From DATFPQ01 sp035264765 (GTDB taxonomy: Bacteria; Actinomycetota; Actinomycetes; Actinomycetales; Angustibacteraceae): a stretch of 24,026 nt of DNA. Below are positions 15,592 to 23,292 of the stretch, piece by piece. The stretch lies in NCBI GenBank assembly GCA_035264765.1, contig DATFPQ010000227.1, forward strand, positions 1 through 24,026, in the 5' to 3' direction. How positions within the stretch are numbered: the first letter of the stretch is position 1; each line of letters begins with the position of its first letter. Below the pieces are notes generated by a model, which saw nothing but the letters and a program-made list of their open reading frames with translations, did no database searches and was not told the origin of the DNA. Position numbers and translations under genes: made by a program.

Positions 15592-16791
15592 CTACGGCTC
15601 GACGTGAGCCCGGAGCGCAAGCCTTGGAGTGGTCGAGAGTGCGCCGGACGAGTCACCCTCCACGACGCCGAGCGAGCCCTGTCCGACCGTGTGGACCGTC
15701 GCCGGCAGGACGACGTGCCGGGAGGGCTCGGTGGAGCCCTCGATCCGCTCATGGAGCATCCGGATGGCCGTCCGGCCCATCTCGCGGGCGGGCAGGCCGG
15801 CGGACGCCGCCGCCAGCGGCAGGATTCCGTAGGGTCCCGCCTCGTCCATGCTCGCCAGCTCGACGGAGCCGGGGAAGCGTCGCTCGAGAGCCAGCAGGTC
15901 CGAGACGACCACCGCCAGGGTGATCGCATTGCCGCAGATGACCCCGGTCAGACCGGCGTCCGAGTCCAGCCAGCCCCGCAGGCGCAGCCGTCGCTCGGCG
16001 GGAGGAAGGCTGGCGTAGACACGCAGCGCCGAGCGTTCCGGGAGCTCTGGCAAACCTCGATCACGCATCGCGCGGCGGTGCCCGGCCAGCCGATCCCGCA
16101 CGCTCGTCACGTCGGCCTCGCTCCACAGCACGGAAATGCCGCTGTGGCCGCGGTCGAGCATGGCCGCCGTCACGTCGTAGCCGATCGCGAAGTCGTCGAA
16201 GACCACTGCGTCGGTGGGGACTCCCGGGAAGTAGCGGTCCACCAGCACGACCGCGGTACCTGATCGCCGGACCTCGTCCACGACCTTCGCGGCCGTGGAT
16301 CGGTCGCGAGGGAAGAGCACCAGGCCGTGCACTCCGCTGGCGGCAACCCGCCGGACGACCTCCTCCTCGTCCTGGTCACCCCCGCTGTGCGCGACGACCA
16401 AGCGGTACCCGAGCGCGGCGCCCTCGGCCGTGAGTCCAGCCATCAGCTGCACCATGTGTGGCTGATGGTTGTCGTCGCACACCAGGGCAACCGTGCGCTC
16501 GCCTGCCGAGGTGACCGACTGCGTTCGGGGGCGGTCAGCGACGAAGGTGCCCCGTCCCCGGCGCCGGACGACGAGACCGTCAGCGACGAGGTCGTTCAGC
16601 GCCCGTACAGCCGTTGTCGTGGAGACGCCGAAGCGCTCCACGATCTCGCGCTGGGTGATGAAGGGCTCGTCCGGGCGGAACTGGCCCTGCGCTATCGCCT
16701 CGCGCAGCTCCTGCTTCACCCACGCGAACAGGGTCGTGCCGGGGGTCGGTCCCCCTTTAGCCCTTCGGTGGTGGTCACTCATGGTCGCCAT
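15592..16791 (-). CDS. GntR-headed, LacI-bodied transcriptional repressor of the mannoside locus
   Basis: 399 residues. Residues about 21–86 are a winged helix-turn-helix of the GntR type (ELREAIAQGQF, FITQREIVERFGVSTTTAVRALNDL, VVRRRGRGTFV). Residues about 95–372 form a periplasmic-binding-protein-like effector domain of the LacI/GalR kind (TVALVCDDNH, GVHGLVLFPRD, VVLVDRYFPG, VVFDDFAIGYDVTAAMLDRGH). This fusion matches AraR-like sugar regulators. Such proteins repress nearby catabolic genes until a sugar binds; here a mannoside or mannose is inferred from the divergent alpha-mannosidase and importer. A strong palindrome in the shared gap (16843–16862) is the likely operator. The ATG at 16791 has GGAG 9 nt upstream; an ATG 9 bp further in is possible. 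No DNA-binding residue looks lost. Confidence 0.9.
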   Translation of the reverse strand: MATMSDHHRRAKGGPTPGTTLFAWVKQELREAIAQGQFRPDEPFITQREIVERFGVSTTTAVRALNDLVADGLVVRRRGRGTFVADRPRTQSVTSAGERTVALVCDDNHQPHMVQLMAGLTAEGAALGYRLVVAHSGGDQDEEEVVRRVAASGVHGLVLFPRDRSTAAKVVDEVRRSGTAVVLVDRYFPGVPTDAVVFDDFAIGYDVTAAMLDRGHSGISVLWSEADVTSVRDRLAGHRRAMRDRGLPELPERSALRVYASLPPAERRLRLRGWLDSDAGLTGVICGNAITLAVVVSDLLALERRFPGSVELASMDEAGPYGILPLAAASAGLPAREMGRTAIRMLHERIEGSTEPSRHVVLPATVHTVGQGSLGVVEGDSSGALSTTPRLALRAHVEP

Positions 16792-16842
16792 CGTGCCTTG
16801 CTCCGCGGTCGTCACGCCTGGCGTTGGGGGCGTAATCGGGTA

Positions 16843-16862
16843 TTGACACATTAACGTGTGAA
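16843..16862. promoter_or_regulatory. Palindromic operator candidate overlapping the -35 and spacer
   Basis: TTGACACATTAACGTGTGAA is an imperfect inverted repeat with 8 of 10 base pairs matching around a TT/AA centre. The core ACACATTAACGTGT has a single mismatch per arm. It overlaps the -35 element and spacer, the position expected for steric repression by the divergently encoded GntR/LacI-type regulator. Binding by that protein is inferred. Confidence 0.6.
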
Positions 16863-16871
16863 ATCTACGGT
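16843..16871 (+). promoter_or_regulatory. Sigma-70-type promoter of the alpha-mannosidase operon
   Basis: TTGACA (16843–16848), a perfect -35, is followed after exactly 17 bp by TACGGT (16866–16871), a TANNNT -10. The stretch is markedly more AT-rich than its surroundings. Transcription would start near 16878, about 78 nt before the mannosidase ATG. Confidence 0.75.
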
Positions 16872-16955
16872 CGTGCCAGCCTTGAGCAGGCACCAGGCAG
16901 GGCCTACGCCTCGCAGGGCCGGTTCCGACACCTTCGGCCTCAATGAGGAGACCGC

Positions 16956-19900
16956 ATGCACGACGACCGTGTTGTGGTGGAGCGGCGGATCGAGCGAGTC
17001 CTGCGCGAGCGGCTGCGACCGGCCGTGTACGCGGACGAGGTACCACTGACCGTGGAGGTGTGGCATGCCCCCGGTGAGCCCGTGCCGGTCAGCGAGGGAC
17101 TGAACGCCGGCTACGCGCCGACCCGTCCGGGCGACGCCTGGGGCCCGGCCTGGGGCACCAGTTGGTTCCACGTCACGGGTTCCGTCCCCGAGGAGTGGGC
17201 CGGACGCACCGTCGAGGCCGTGCTGGACCTCGGCTTCGCCGTCGACCGTCCGGGCTTCTCCGCCGAGGGACTTGTGTACCGACCGGACGGCTCGGTGATC
17301 AAGGGTCTGAACCCGACGAACATCTGGGTGCGCATCGGTGAGCCGGCGCGCGGCGGCGACCAGGTGGACCTCTTCGTGGAAGCCGCCTCCAACCCGCTCA
17401 TCGAAGGTCCGGGAACGCCGATGGGCGACGTGCAGACTGCCGGAGAGGAACCGTTGTACCGGTTGGGTCGCGTCGTCGTCGCGTTGTTCGCCCAGGAGGT
17501 GTGGGAGCTGGTCCAGGACGTCGAAGTCCTGACCCAGCTGATGCACGAGCTCAGCACCGACGACCCGCGACGCTGGAACATCCTGCGCACACTGGAACGC
17601 GCTTTGGATGCCCTCGACCTACAGGACGTCCCCGCCACGGCGGCCGCCGCTCGCGCCGTTCTGGCGCCGGCACTGGCGGCGCCTGCCGCTGCCAGCGCTC
17701 ACCGGGTTAGCGCCGTCGGCCACGCGCACATCGACTCCGCCTGGCTGTGGCCGTTGCGGGAGACGGTCCGCAAGGTCGCCCGGACGGCGTCCAACGTGAC
17801 CGCGCTGATGGACGAGGATCCGGGCTTCATCTTCGCGATGTCCTCGGCGCAGCAGTGGGCCTGGATGAAGGAGCACCGCCCCGAGGTCTACGCGCGGATG
17901 CGGGAGAAGGTGCTCACCGGTCAGTACGTGCCGGTGGGCGGCATGTGGGTCGAGTCGGATACCAACATGCCCGGCGGCGAGGCGCTGGCGCGGCAGTTCG
18001 TGCATGGCAAGCGGTTCTTCCTCGACGAGCTCGGTATCGAGACCCAGGAGGTGTGGCTGCCGGACTCCTTCGGCTACAGCGCCGGGCTGCCGCAGCTCGT
18101 CCGCCTGTCCGGCTCGAGGTGGTTCCTCACTCAGAAGATCTCGTGGAGCCAGTTCAACAAGTTCCCGCACCACACCTTCTGGTGGGAGGGCCTCGACGGG
18201 ACGCGGGTCTTCACGCACTTCCCTCCCGTCGACACCTACAACTCTCAGCTCTCCGGCGCCGAGATGGCGCACCTGGTGCGCAACTTCGCTGACAAGGGTG
18301 TGGCCGGCCGCTCGATGGTGCCGTTCGGACACGGGGACGGTGGCGGTGGGCCGACCCGCGAGATGCTCGCGCGCGCCTCCCGGTTGCGCGACCTCGAAGG
18401 GTCGCCTCGAGTCGAGATCGAGGCGCCGGCGGCCTTCTTCGCCAAGGCGGAGGAGGACTACGCCGAGGCGCCGGTGTGGGCCGGCGAGCTGTATCTCGAG
18501 CTGCACCGAGGGACCTACACCAGCCAGGCTGCGACGAAGCAAGGTAACCGTCGCAGCGAACACCTGCTGCGCGAGGCGGAGCTGTGGTCCACGACGGCAG
18601 CGGTGCGCGCCGGTCTGGACTACCCCTACGAGGCCCTGGACCGGCTCTGGAAGACGGTTCTCCTGCACCAGTTCCACGACATCCTCCCCGGCTCCTCGAT
18701 CGCGTGGGTCCACCGGGAGGCGAGAGACACCTACGAGCGGGTCGGCCAGGAGCTCGAGGAGATCATCGCCAAGGCTCAACGCACCCTGGCCGGGGACCCC
18801 TCCTCCGCCGGCCAGGTCGTCTTCAACGCCGCCCCGCATGCACGCTCCGGGATCGGGGCTGGGGCTGCGGCGCCGGCCGCAGAGGCGGAGGAGGCCACCA
18901 CCTGCACCGAGGTCAGCGACGGCTACGTCCTCGACAACGGTCTGATACGCGTGGCGATCGACTCGCGCGGTCTGCTCACCTCAGTGGTGGAGCTCCGTAC
19001 CGGCCGCGAAAGCATTGCGCCAGGCCAAGCGGCCAACCTGTTGCAGATCCACCCCGACCTGCCGGCGGAGTGGGACGCCTGGGACGTGGACCACTACTAC
19101 CGCCGCACGGTCATCGACCTCACGGCCGTCGACAGCCTCGCCGTCGTCGACGACACGGCGCCGGGTACCGCAGCCGTACGAGTCGCTCGGAGGTTCGGCA
19201 AGTCGTCGGTGACTCAGGTCATCAGCCTCTCCCCCGGCGCCACGCGGGTCGACATCGACACGGAGGTGGACTGGCACGAGACCGAGACGTTCCTCAAGGC
19301 CGCCTTCCCCTTGGACGTCCGGGCTGACCGCTCGGCAGCGGAGACGCAGTTCGGCTATGTCGATCGCGCCACCCACACCAACACCAGCTGGGAGGCCGCC
19401 AAGTTCGAGCTCTGCGCCCATCGCTTCCTGCACGTGGCGGAGCCCGGCTTCGGCGTCGCCCTCGTCAACGACTCGACGTACGGCCACGACGTCACCCGCG
19501 ACGTCCGTCCCGACGGTGGAACCACCACCACGGTTCGGCTGTCCCTGCTGCGGGCCCCCCGCTTCCCCGACCCGCAGACGGATCAGGGACTGCACCGACT
19601 GCGGTTTGCCCTCGTACCCGGCGCCGACCTGTTGGACGCCACCCGTGAGGGCTTCTGGATCAACCTGCCCGAGCGCCGCGTGCCGGGCGACGCGCGCGTC
19701 GACCCGCTCGTCATGGTCGACGAGAAGGGTGTCGTCGTATCCGCGGTGAAGCTGGCCGACGACGGCACCGGTGACGTGGTCGTGCGCGTCTACGAGGCAC
19801 TCGGATCCCGCGCCGAGGCCCGGCTCGAGCTGGGGTTCGCCGCCGGCTCGGTCACCGTCACGGACCTGCTCGAGCGACCGATCGAGGACGCCGGGCACGC

Positions 19901-19991
19901 GCCCGTCGCGGTCGAGGACGGCGGCGTGCAGCTGCGGCTGAGGCCGTTCCAGATCCTCACCCTGCGCTTCGCCGCCGCCAGTCAGCCCTAG
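16956..19991 (+). CDS. Alpha-mannosidase, glycoside hydrolase family 38
   Basis: 1011 residues, the size of bacterial class II alpha-mannosidases. An N-terminal beta-rich domain (about 1–245) is followed by the GH38 catalytic barrel (about 250–520). Active-site residues by comparison with known GH38 enzymes are H258 and D260 in GHAHIDSAWLW (zinc), D370 in LPDSFGYSAGLPQ (nucleophile and zinc ligand) and H459 in FGHGDGGGGPT (zinc). A helical middle domain (about 525–620, LHQFHDILPGSSI) and a beta-sandwich C-terminal part (about 650–1005) complete the fold. It hydrolyses alpha-linked mannose from oligosaccharides; the absence of a signal peptide indicates cytoplasmic action on imported sugars. 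The ATG at 16956 is preceded by GAGGAG. It is the first gene of the operon with the binding protein and permeases and is probably controlled by the divergent repressor. Confidence 0.95.
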   Translation: MHDDRVVVERRIERVLRERLRPAVYADEVPLTVEVWHAPGEPVPVSEGLNAGYAPTRPGDAWGPAWGTSWFHVTGSVPEEWAGRTVEAVLDLGFAVDRPGFSAEGLVYRPDGSVIKGLNPTNIWVRIGEPARGGDQVDLFVEAASNPLIEGPGTPMGDVQTAGEEPLYRLGRVVVALFAQEVWELVQDVEVLTQLMHELSTDDPRRWNILRTLERALDALDLQDVPATAAAARAVLAPALAAPAAASAHRVSAVGHAHIDSAWLWPLRETVRKVARTASNVTALMDEDPGFIFAMSSAQQWAWMKEHRPEVYARMREKVLTGQYVPVGGMWVESDTNMPGGEALARQFVHGKRFFLDELGIETQEVWLPDSFGYSAGLPQLVRLSGSRWFLTQKISWSQFNKFPHHTFWWEGLDGTRVFTHFPPVDTYNSQLSGAEMAHLVRNFADKGVAGRSMVPFGHGDGGGGPTREMLARASRLRDLEGSPRVEIEAPAAFFAKAEEDYAEAPVWAGELYLELHRGTYTSQAATKQGNRRSEHLLREAELWSTTAAVRAGLDYPYEALDRLWKTVLLHQFHDILPGSSIAWVHREARDTYERVGQELEEIIAKAQRTLAGDPSSAGQVVFNAAPHARSGIGAGAAAPAAEAEEATTCTEVSDGYVLDNGLIRVAIDSRGLLTSVVELRTGRESIAPGQAANLLQIHPDLPAEWDAWDVDHYYRRTVIDLTAVDSLAVVDDTAPGTAAVRVARRFGKSSVTQVISLSPGATRVDIDTEVDWHETETFLKAAFPLDVRADRSAAETQFGYVDRATHTNTSWEAAKFELCAHRFLHVAEPGFGVALVNDSTYGHDVTRDVRPDGGTTTTVRLSLLRAPRFPDPQTDQGLHRLRFALVPGADLLDATREGFWINLPERRVPGDARVDPLVMVDEKGVVVSAVKLADDGTGDVVVRVYEALGSRAEARLELGFAAGSVTVTDLLERPIEDAGHAPVAVEDGGVQLRLRPFQILTLRFAAASQP

Positions 19992-20001
19992 TCCGCAGCC
20001 C

Positions 20002-20036
20002 GTCGCGGCCGCCTCCGGCGTCGGGTCGGCCGCGAC
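20002..20036 (+). other. Stable stem-loop between mannosidase and binding-protein genes
   Basis: GTCGCGGCCG (20002–20011) and CGGCCGCGAC (20027–20036) form a perfect 10-bp stem with a 15-nt loop, 11 bp after the mannosidase stop. No T-run follows. It may be a weak attenuator or an mRNA-stabilising processing hairpin that sets different levels for the enzyme and the binding protein. Confidence 0.5.
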
Positions 20037-20099
20037 CACCGTCACGCGACGCTGCGTACTGACCAAGACCGACAACGTCGTCAGATTGGATCAACGCAC

Positions 20100-21473
20100 A
20101 TGCACTCCAAGAGGATCACCTACGCCGCCTTGGCAGCCATGGTCGCCGCGACCGCGGCGGCCTGTGGTGGCGGCTCCGGCAACGGTTCCGCTTCGGGCTC
20201 CGGTGACTCGAAGGTCACCGTGACCTACCAGCAGTTCGGCGCGTCCCACGTCCAGCAGAACTTCCTCACGGGCGTCAAGGCCGAGTTCGAGAAGGCGCAC
20301 CCGGGAACGACCATCGACCTGCAGCCGATCGTGGCGTCCGAGGACGACTACTACACCAAGCTGCAGCTGCAGATGCGGTCTCCGCGCACGTCGCCCGACG
20401 TCGTCTACGAGGACACGTTCCTCATCAACTCCGACATCGAGGCCGGGTACCTGCTCCCGCTCGACGACAAGATGAAGGGCTGGTCGGACTGGGACCAGTT
20501 CATCGACACGGCCAAGGGCGCGGCCAGGGCGCTCGATGGAAAGACGTACGGGATTCCTGACGGCACTGACACGCGGGGGGTCTGGTTCAACAAGGACCTC
20601 TTGCGCAAGGCAGGGCTGCCGGCCAACTGGCAGCCGCGCACGTGGGACGACCTGCTGTCCGCGGCCCGCGCCGTCAAGGCCGCCGCGCCCGGCGTCATCC
20701 CCCTCAACGTGTACGCCGGCAAGGGCGTCGGCGAGGCGGCCTCCATGCAGGGGTTCGAGATGCTCCTCTACGGCACTGGCGACACCCTCTACGACCACGA
20801 AAGCTCCAAGTGGGTCGTCGGCAGCAAGGGCTTCAAGGACGGGTTGCAGTTCCTCAAGACCGTCTACAGCGAGGGCCTAGGGCCCACCGCGCAACAGGCG
20901 CTGGACCCCAACTGGGCCAACACCGTCAGCCAGGAGCTGCTCCCAAAGGGGAAGGTTGCCATCAGCATCGACGGTTCGTGGGTCTCACAGAACTGGCAGA
21001 AGACCGGGTCGAACCCCTGGCCGCAGTGGCAGAAGACGATGGGCACCGCGGCCATGCCCACCCAGAACGGGCAGGCGCCGGGTAAGGTCAGCCTCTCCGG
21101 GGGATGGACGTACGCGATCCCCAAGAACTCCGACAACCCCGACGCGGCGTGGCAGTTCATCCAGCTGGTGACGAACAAGGCCAACAACCTCACCTGGTGC
21201 GTAAACAACGTACAGATCCCCGTTCGGAAGGACGTCGCGAAGGACCCGAAGTACACCAACGCCAACCCGACGAACGCCTTCTTCTCCGGCCTGGTGCCGA
21301 TCACGACCTACCGGCCTGCCTACGCGGTGTACCCCCGTGTCTCCAACGAGATCCAGGTGGCCAGCGAGGCCGTCGTCACCGGACAGGCCGGCGTCGACGC
21401 GGCGGCCGCCCAGTACGACGAGCAGGTGAAGTCCATCGCCGGCGACGCAGTGACGAACGGGTCCGTCTCGTGA
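20100..21473 (+). CDS. Sugar ABC transporter substrate-binding lipoprotein
   Basis: 457 residues, SBP family 1 (MalE-like). A lipoprotein signal peptide is clear: basic MHSKR, a hydrophobic stretch, and lipobox TAAAC with C22 followed by a Gly/Ser-rich linker, so the mature protein is anchored outside the membrane. The body shows the usual pattern: FLTGVKAEFEKAHPGTTIDL, SPDVVYEDTF-like segment, YGIPDGTDTRGVWFNKDLLRKAG, KGKVAISIDGSW, and LSGGWTYAIPKNSDNPDAAWQFIQ. It would capture an oligosaccharide, most likely an alpha-mannoside given the GH38 enzyme upstream, and hand it to the two permeases. The ATG at 20100 is fixed by the signal peptide, although the ribosome-binding site is weak. The gap of 108 bp after the mannosidase holds a stem-loop; a separate promoter there is possible but unconvincing. 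Confidence 0.94.
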   Translation: MHSKRITYAALAAMVAATAAACGGGSGNGSASGSGDSKVTVTYQQFGASHVQQNFLTGVKAEFEKAHPGTTIDLQPIVASEDDYYTKLQLQMRSPRTSPDVVYEDTFLINSDIEAGYLLPLDDKMKGWSDWDQFIDTAKGAARALDGKTYGIPDGTDTRGVWFNKDLLRKAGLPANWQPRTWDDLLSAARAVKAAAPGVIPLNVYAGKGVGEAASMQGFEMLLYGTGDTLYDHESSKWVVGSKGFKDGLQFLKTVYSEGLGPTAQQALDPNWANTVSQELLPKGKVAISIDGSWVSQNWQKTGSNPWPQWQKTMGTAAMPTQNGQAPGKVSLSGGWTYAIPKNSDNPDAAWQFIQLVTNKANNLTWCVNNVQIPVRKDVAKDPKYTNANPTNAFFSGLVPITTYRPAYAVYPRVSNEIQVASEAVVTGQAGVDAAAAQYDEQVKSIAGDAVTNGSVS

Positions 21474-22387
21474 GCGTTGCCACGGTCGGCGCCGGGACCG
21501 CCGTCGGCCGCTACCAGCGGAGCCGCCGCGCGCTGCTGCGCGGCATGCCGGTGGCGCCGGCGGTGGTCCTGCTCGTGGTGTTCCTGGCCGGCCCCATCCT
21601 GTACTGCGTCTACTCCGCCTTCACCAACATGGCCCTGACCGGATCGAGCGGCGCGGACTTCGTCGGGCTCGCGAACTTCCAGAAGGCGTTCACCAGCGCC
21701 GAGTTCGGCCGCTCGGTGCTGTACACGCTCTTCTTCACCCTCGTCTCCGCGGTGATCGGTCAGAACGTCCTCGGGATGGCGCTGGCGCTGCTGATGCGGT
21801 CCGGCTCCCAAGTGGTGCGGGCCGTCGTCAGCGCCATCGTGATCGGTGCCTGGGTCCTTCCCGAGGTCGTCGCCGGCTACCTGTGGGCGGTCTTCCTGGG
21901 CAAGGGCGGCTCACTCAACGGGATCCTGCACTTCCTGCACCTGCCGACGCAGAACTGGCTGTTCACCACCCCGATCCTCGCGGTCTCGATCGCGAACATC
22001 TGGCGCGGAACGGCGTTCTCGATGCTGGTGTACTCCGCGGCGCTCTCGGAGGTGCCCAAGGAGATCGAGGAGGCCGCGACCGTGGACGGTGCCAGCGGGT
22101 TCCGGCGGCTCACCTCGATCACGGTCCCGATGGTCAAGAGGTCCATCGCGACCAACCTGATGCTCATCACGCTGCAGACCCTGTCGGTGTTCGGGCTGAT
22201 CTACACCATGACCGGTGGTGGCCCCAGCGGCAAGAGCCAGACGCTCCCGCTGTACGCCTACGAGCAGGCCTTCCAGTTCTCCCAGCTCGGCTACGGCACC
22301 GCGCTGGCCCTGGTGCTCCTGTTCATCGGTGGCGTCTTCTCGATCATCTACCTGCGTGCCTTGCGACTGGAGGACAGCACCTCATGA
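21470..22387 (+). CDS. Sugar ABC transporter permease (MalF-type)
   Basis: 305 residues, six predicted membrane helices, the first at about 27–49 (VAPAVVLLVVFLAGPILYCVYSA). The cytoplasmic EAA loop that docks the ATPase is E200-E201-A202-A203-TVDGASG followed by FRRLTSITVPM. The YTMTGGGP motif near residue 245 is typical of the MalF-side subunit. With the next gene it forms the transmembrane channel of an ABC importer. The start is GTG at 21470, overlapping the TGA of the binding-protein gene (GTGA), which indicates translational coupling; an ATG at residue 25 would cut into the first helix region and is less likely. No ATPase gene follows; a shared MsiK-like ATPase is the usual arrangement in actinobacteria. 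Confidence 0.93.
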   Translation: MSVATVGAGTAVGRYQRSRRALLRGMPVAPAVVLLVVFLAGPILYCVYSAFTNMALTGSSGADFVGLANFQKAFTSAEFGRSVLYTLFFTLVSAVIGQNVLGMALALLMRSGSQVVRAVVSAIVIGAWVLPEVVAGYLWAVFLGKGGSLNGILHFLHLPTQNWLFTTPILAVSIANIWRGTAFSMLVYSAALSEVPKEIEEAATVDGASGFRRLTSITVPMVKRSIATNLMLITLQTLSVFGLIYTMTGGGPSGKSQTLPLYAYEQAFQFSQLGYGTALALVLLFIGGVFSIIYLRALRLEDSTS

Positions 22388-23292
22388 GCGACGTCACGGC
22401 ACCCGCGACACCGAGGCCCGTTGGGGGCGCTACGACGGGCCGCACCGACGTCCGCACGCGCCGGCGCCCGAGGAGGCACCGCGTCGGGAAGGGCGTCGTC
22501 AACCTGGTACTGGTGCTCATCGCGGCCAGCTTCGTCATCCCGCTCCTGTGGCTCTTCCTGGCGGCGTTCGACGCCAGCGCGGGCCTGTCGGTCTCGCTGC
22601 CGTCCCCGTGGACCCTGGCCAACTTCGACGCGATCCTGACCCCGGAGATCACGTACCGGCCCATGGTGAACGGTGTCATCCTCTGCGGCGGCGGCACCAT
22701 CCTCACAGTGGTCGCGTCGGTGCTGGCTGCCTATCCCTTGTCGCGCTACAAGTCGAGGCTCAAGCGACCGTTCCTGCTGACGATCCTGTTCGCCACCGGC
22801 CTGCCCATCACCGCCATCATGGTGCCGGTGTACGGCCTGTTCGTGCAGGTCAACCTGATCGACACCTATAGCGGCACGATCCTGTTCATGGCCACGACGG
22901 CCCTGCCGATCTCGATCTGGCTGATGAAGAACTTCATGGACGGCGTGCCCATCGAGCTCGAGGAGGCCGCCTGGACCGACGGTGCCTCGCCGATGCAGGG
23001 ACTGCGGCACGTCATCCTGCCGTTGATGTGGCCGGGCGTCTCCGTGGTGGCGATCTACACCTTCATCGGCCTGTGGGGAAACTTCTTCGTGCCGTTCGTA
23101 CTCCTGCTGTCCAACGACCGGCTTCCGGCGTCGGTCAGCATCTTCACCTTCTTCAGCCAGTACGGACAGGTCGTCTACGGCCAGCTCGCCGCCTACGCGA
23201 TGTTGTACTCGCTCCCGGCCATCTTCCTCTACCTCCTGCTGTCGCGGCGTCTTGGCGGCGCGTTCGCGTTCGGTGGTGCCGTCAAGGGTTGA
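22384..23292 (+). CDS. Sugar ABC transporter permease (MalG-type)
   Basis: 302 residues with an Arg-rich, disordered N-terminus (1–38) and six predicted helices, the first at about 39–60. The EAA loop is E193-E194-A195-A196-WTDGASPMQGLRHVILPLMWPG. The AAYPLSRYKSRLKRPFL segment and the tail YLLLSRRLGGAFAFGGAVKG are characteristic of MalG-side carbohydrate permeases. It pairs with the preceding permease; the ATG at 22384 overlaps that gene's TGA by 4 bp. It closes the mannoside operon, and its last 11 bp overlap the end of a convergent hydrolase gene, leaving no room for an intergenic terminator. Confidence 0.94.
   Translation: MSDVTAPATPRPVGGATTGRTDVRTRRRPRRHRVGKGVVNLVLVLIAASFVIPLLWLFLAAFDASAGLSVSLPSPWTLANFDAILTPEITYRPMVNGVILCGGGTILTVVASVLAAYPLSRYKSRLKRPFLLTILFATGLPITAIMVPVYGLFVQVNLIDTYSGTILFMATTALPISIWLMKNFMDGVPIELEEAAWTDGASPMQGLRHVILPLMWPGVSVVAIYTFIGLWGNFFVPFVLLLSNDRLPASVSIFTFFSQYGQVVYGQLAAYAMLYSLPAIFLYLLLSRRLGGAFAFGGAVKG

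Noticed and set aside
16858..17049. Small GTG-initiated frame in the leader of the mannosidase mRNA as a possible leader peptide
   Set aside because: Its GTG lies inside the operator and upstream of the predicted transcription start, and most of it overlaps the mannosidase gene in another frame.
20071..20082. GACAACGTCGTC, a 10/12 palindrome before the binding-protein gene, as a second operator
   Set aside because: It does not resemble the 16843–16862 palindrome and ACGT-centred near-palindromes are frequent by chance in such GC-rich DNA.
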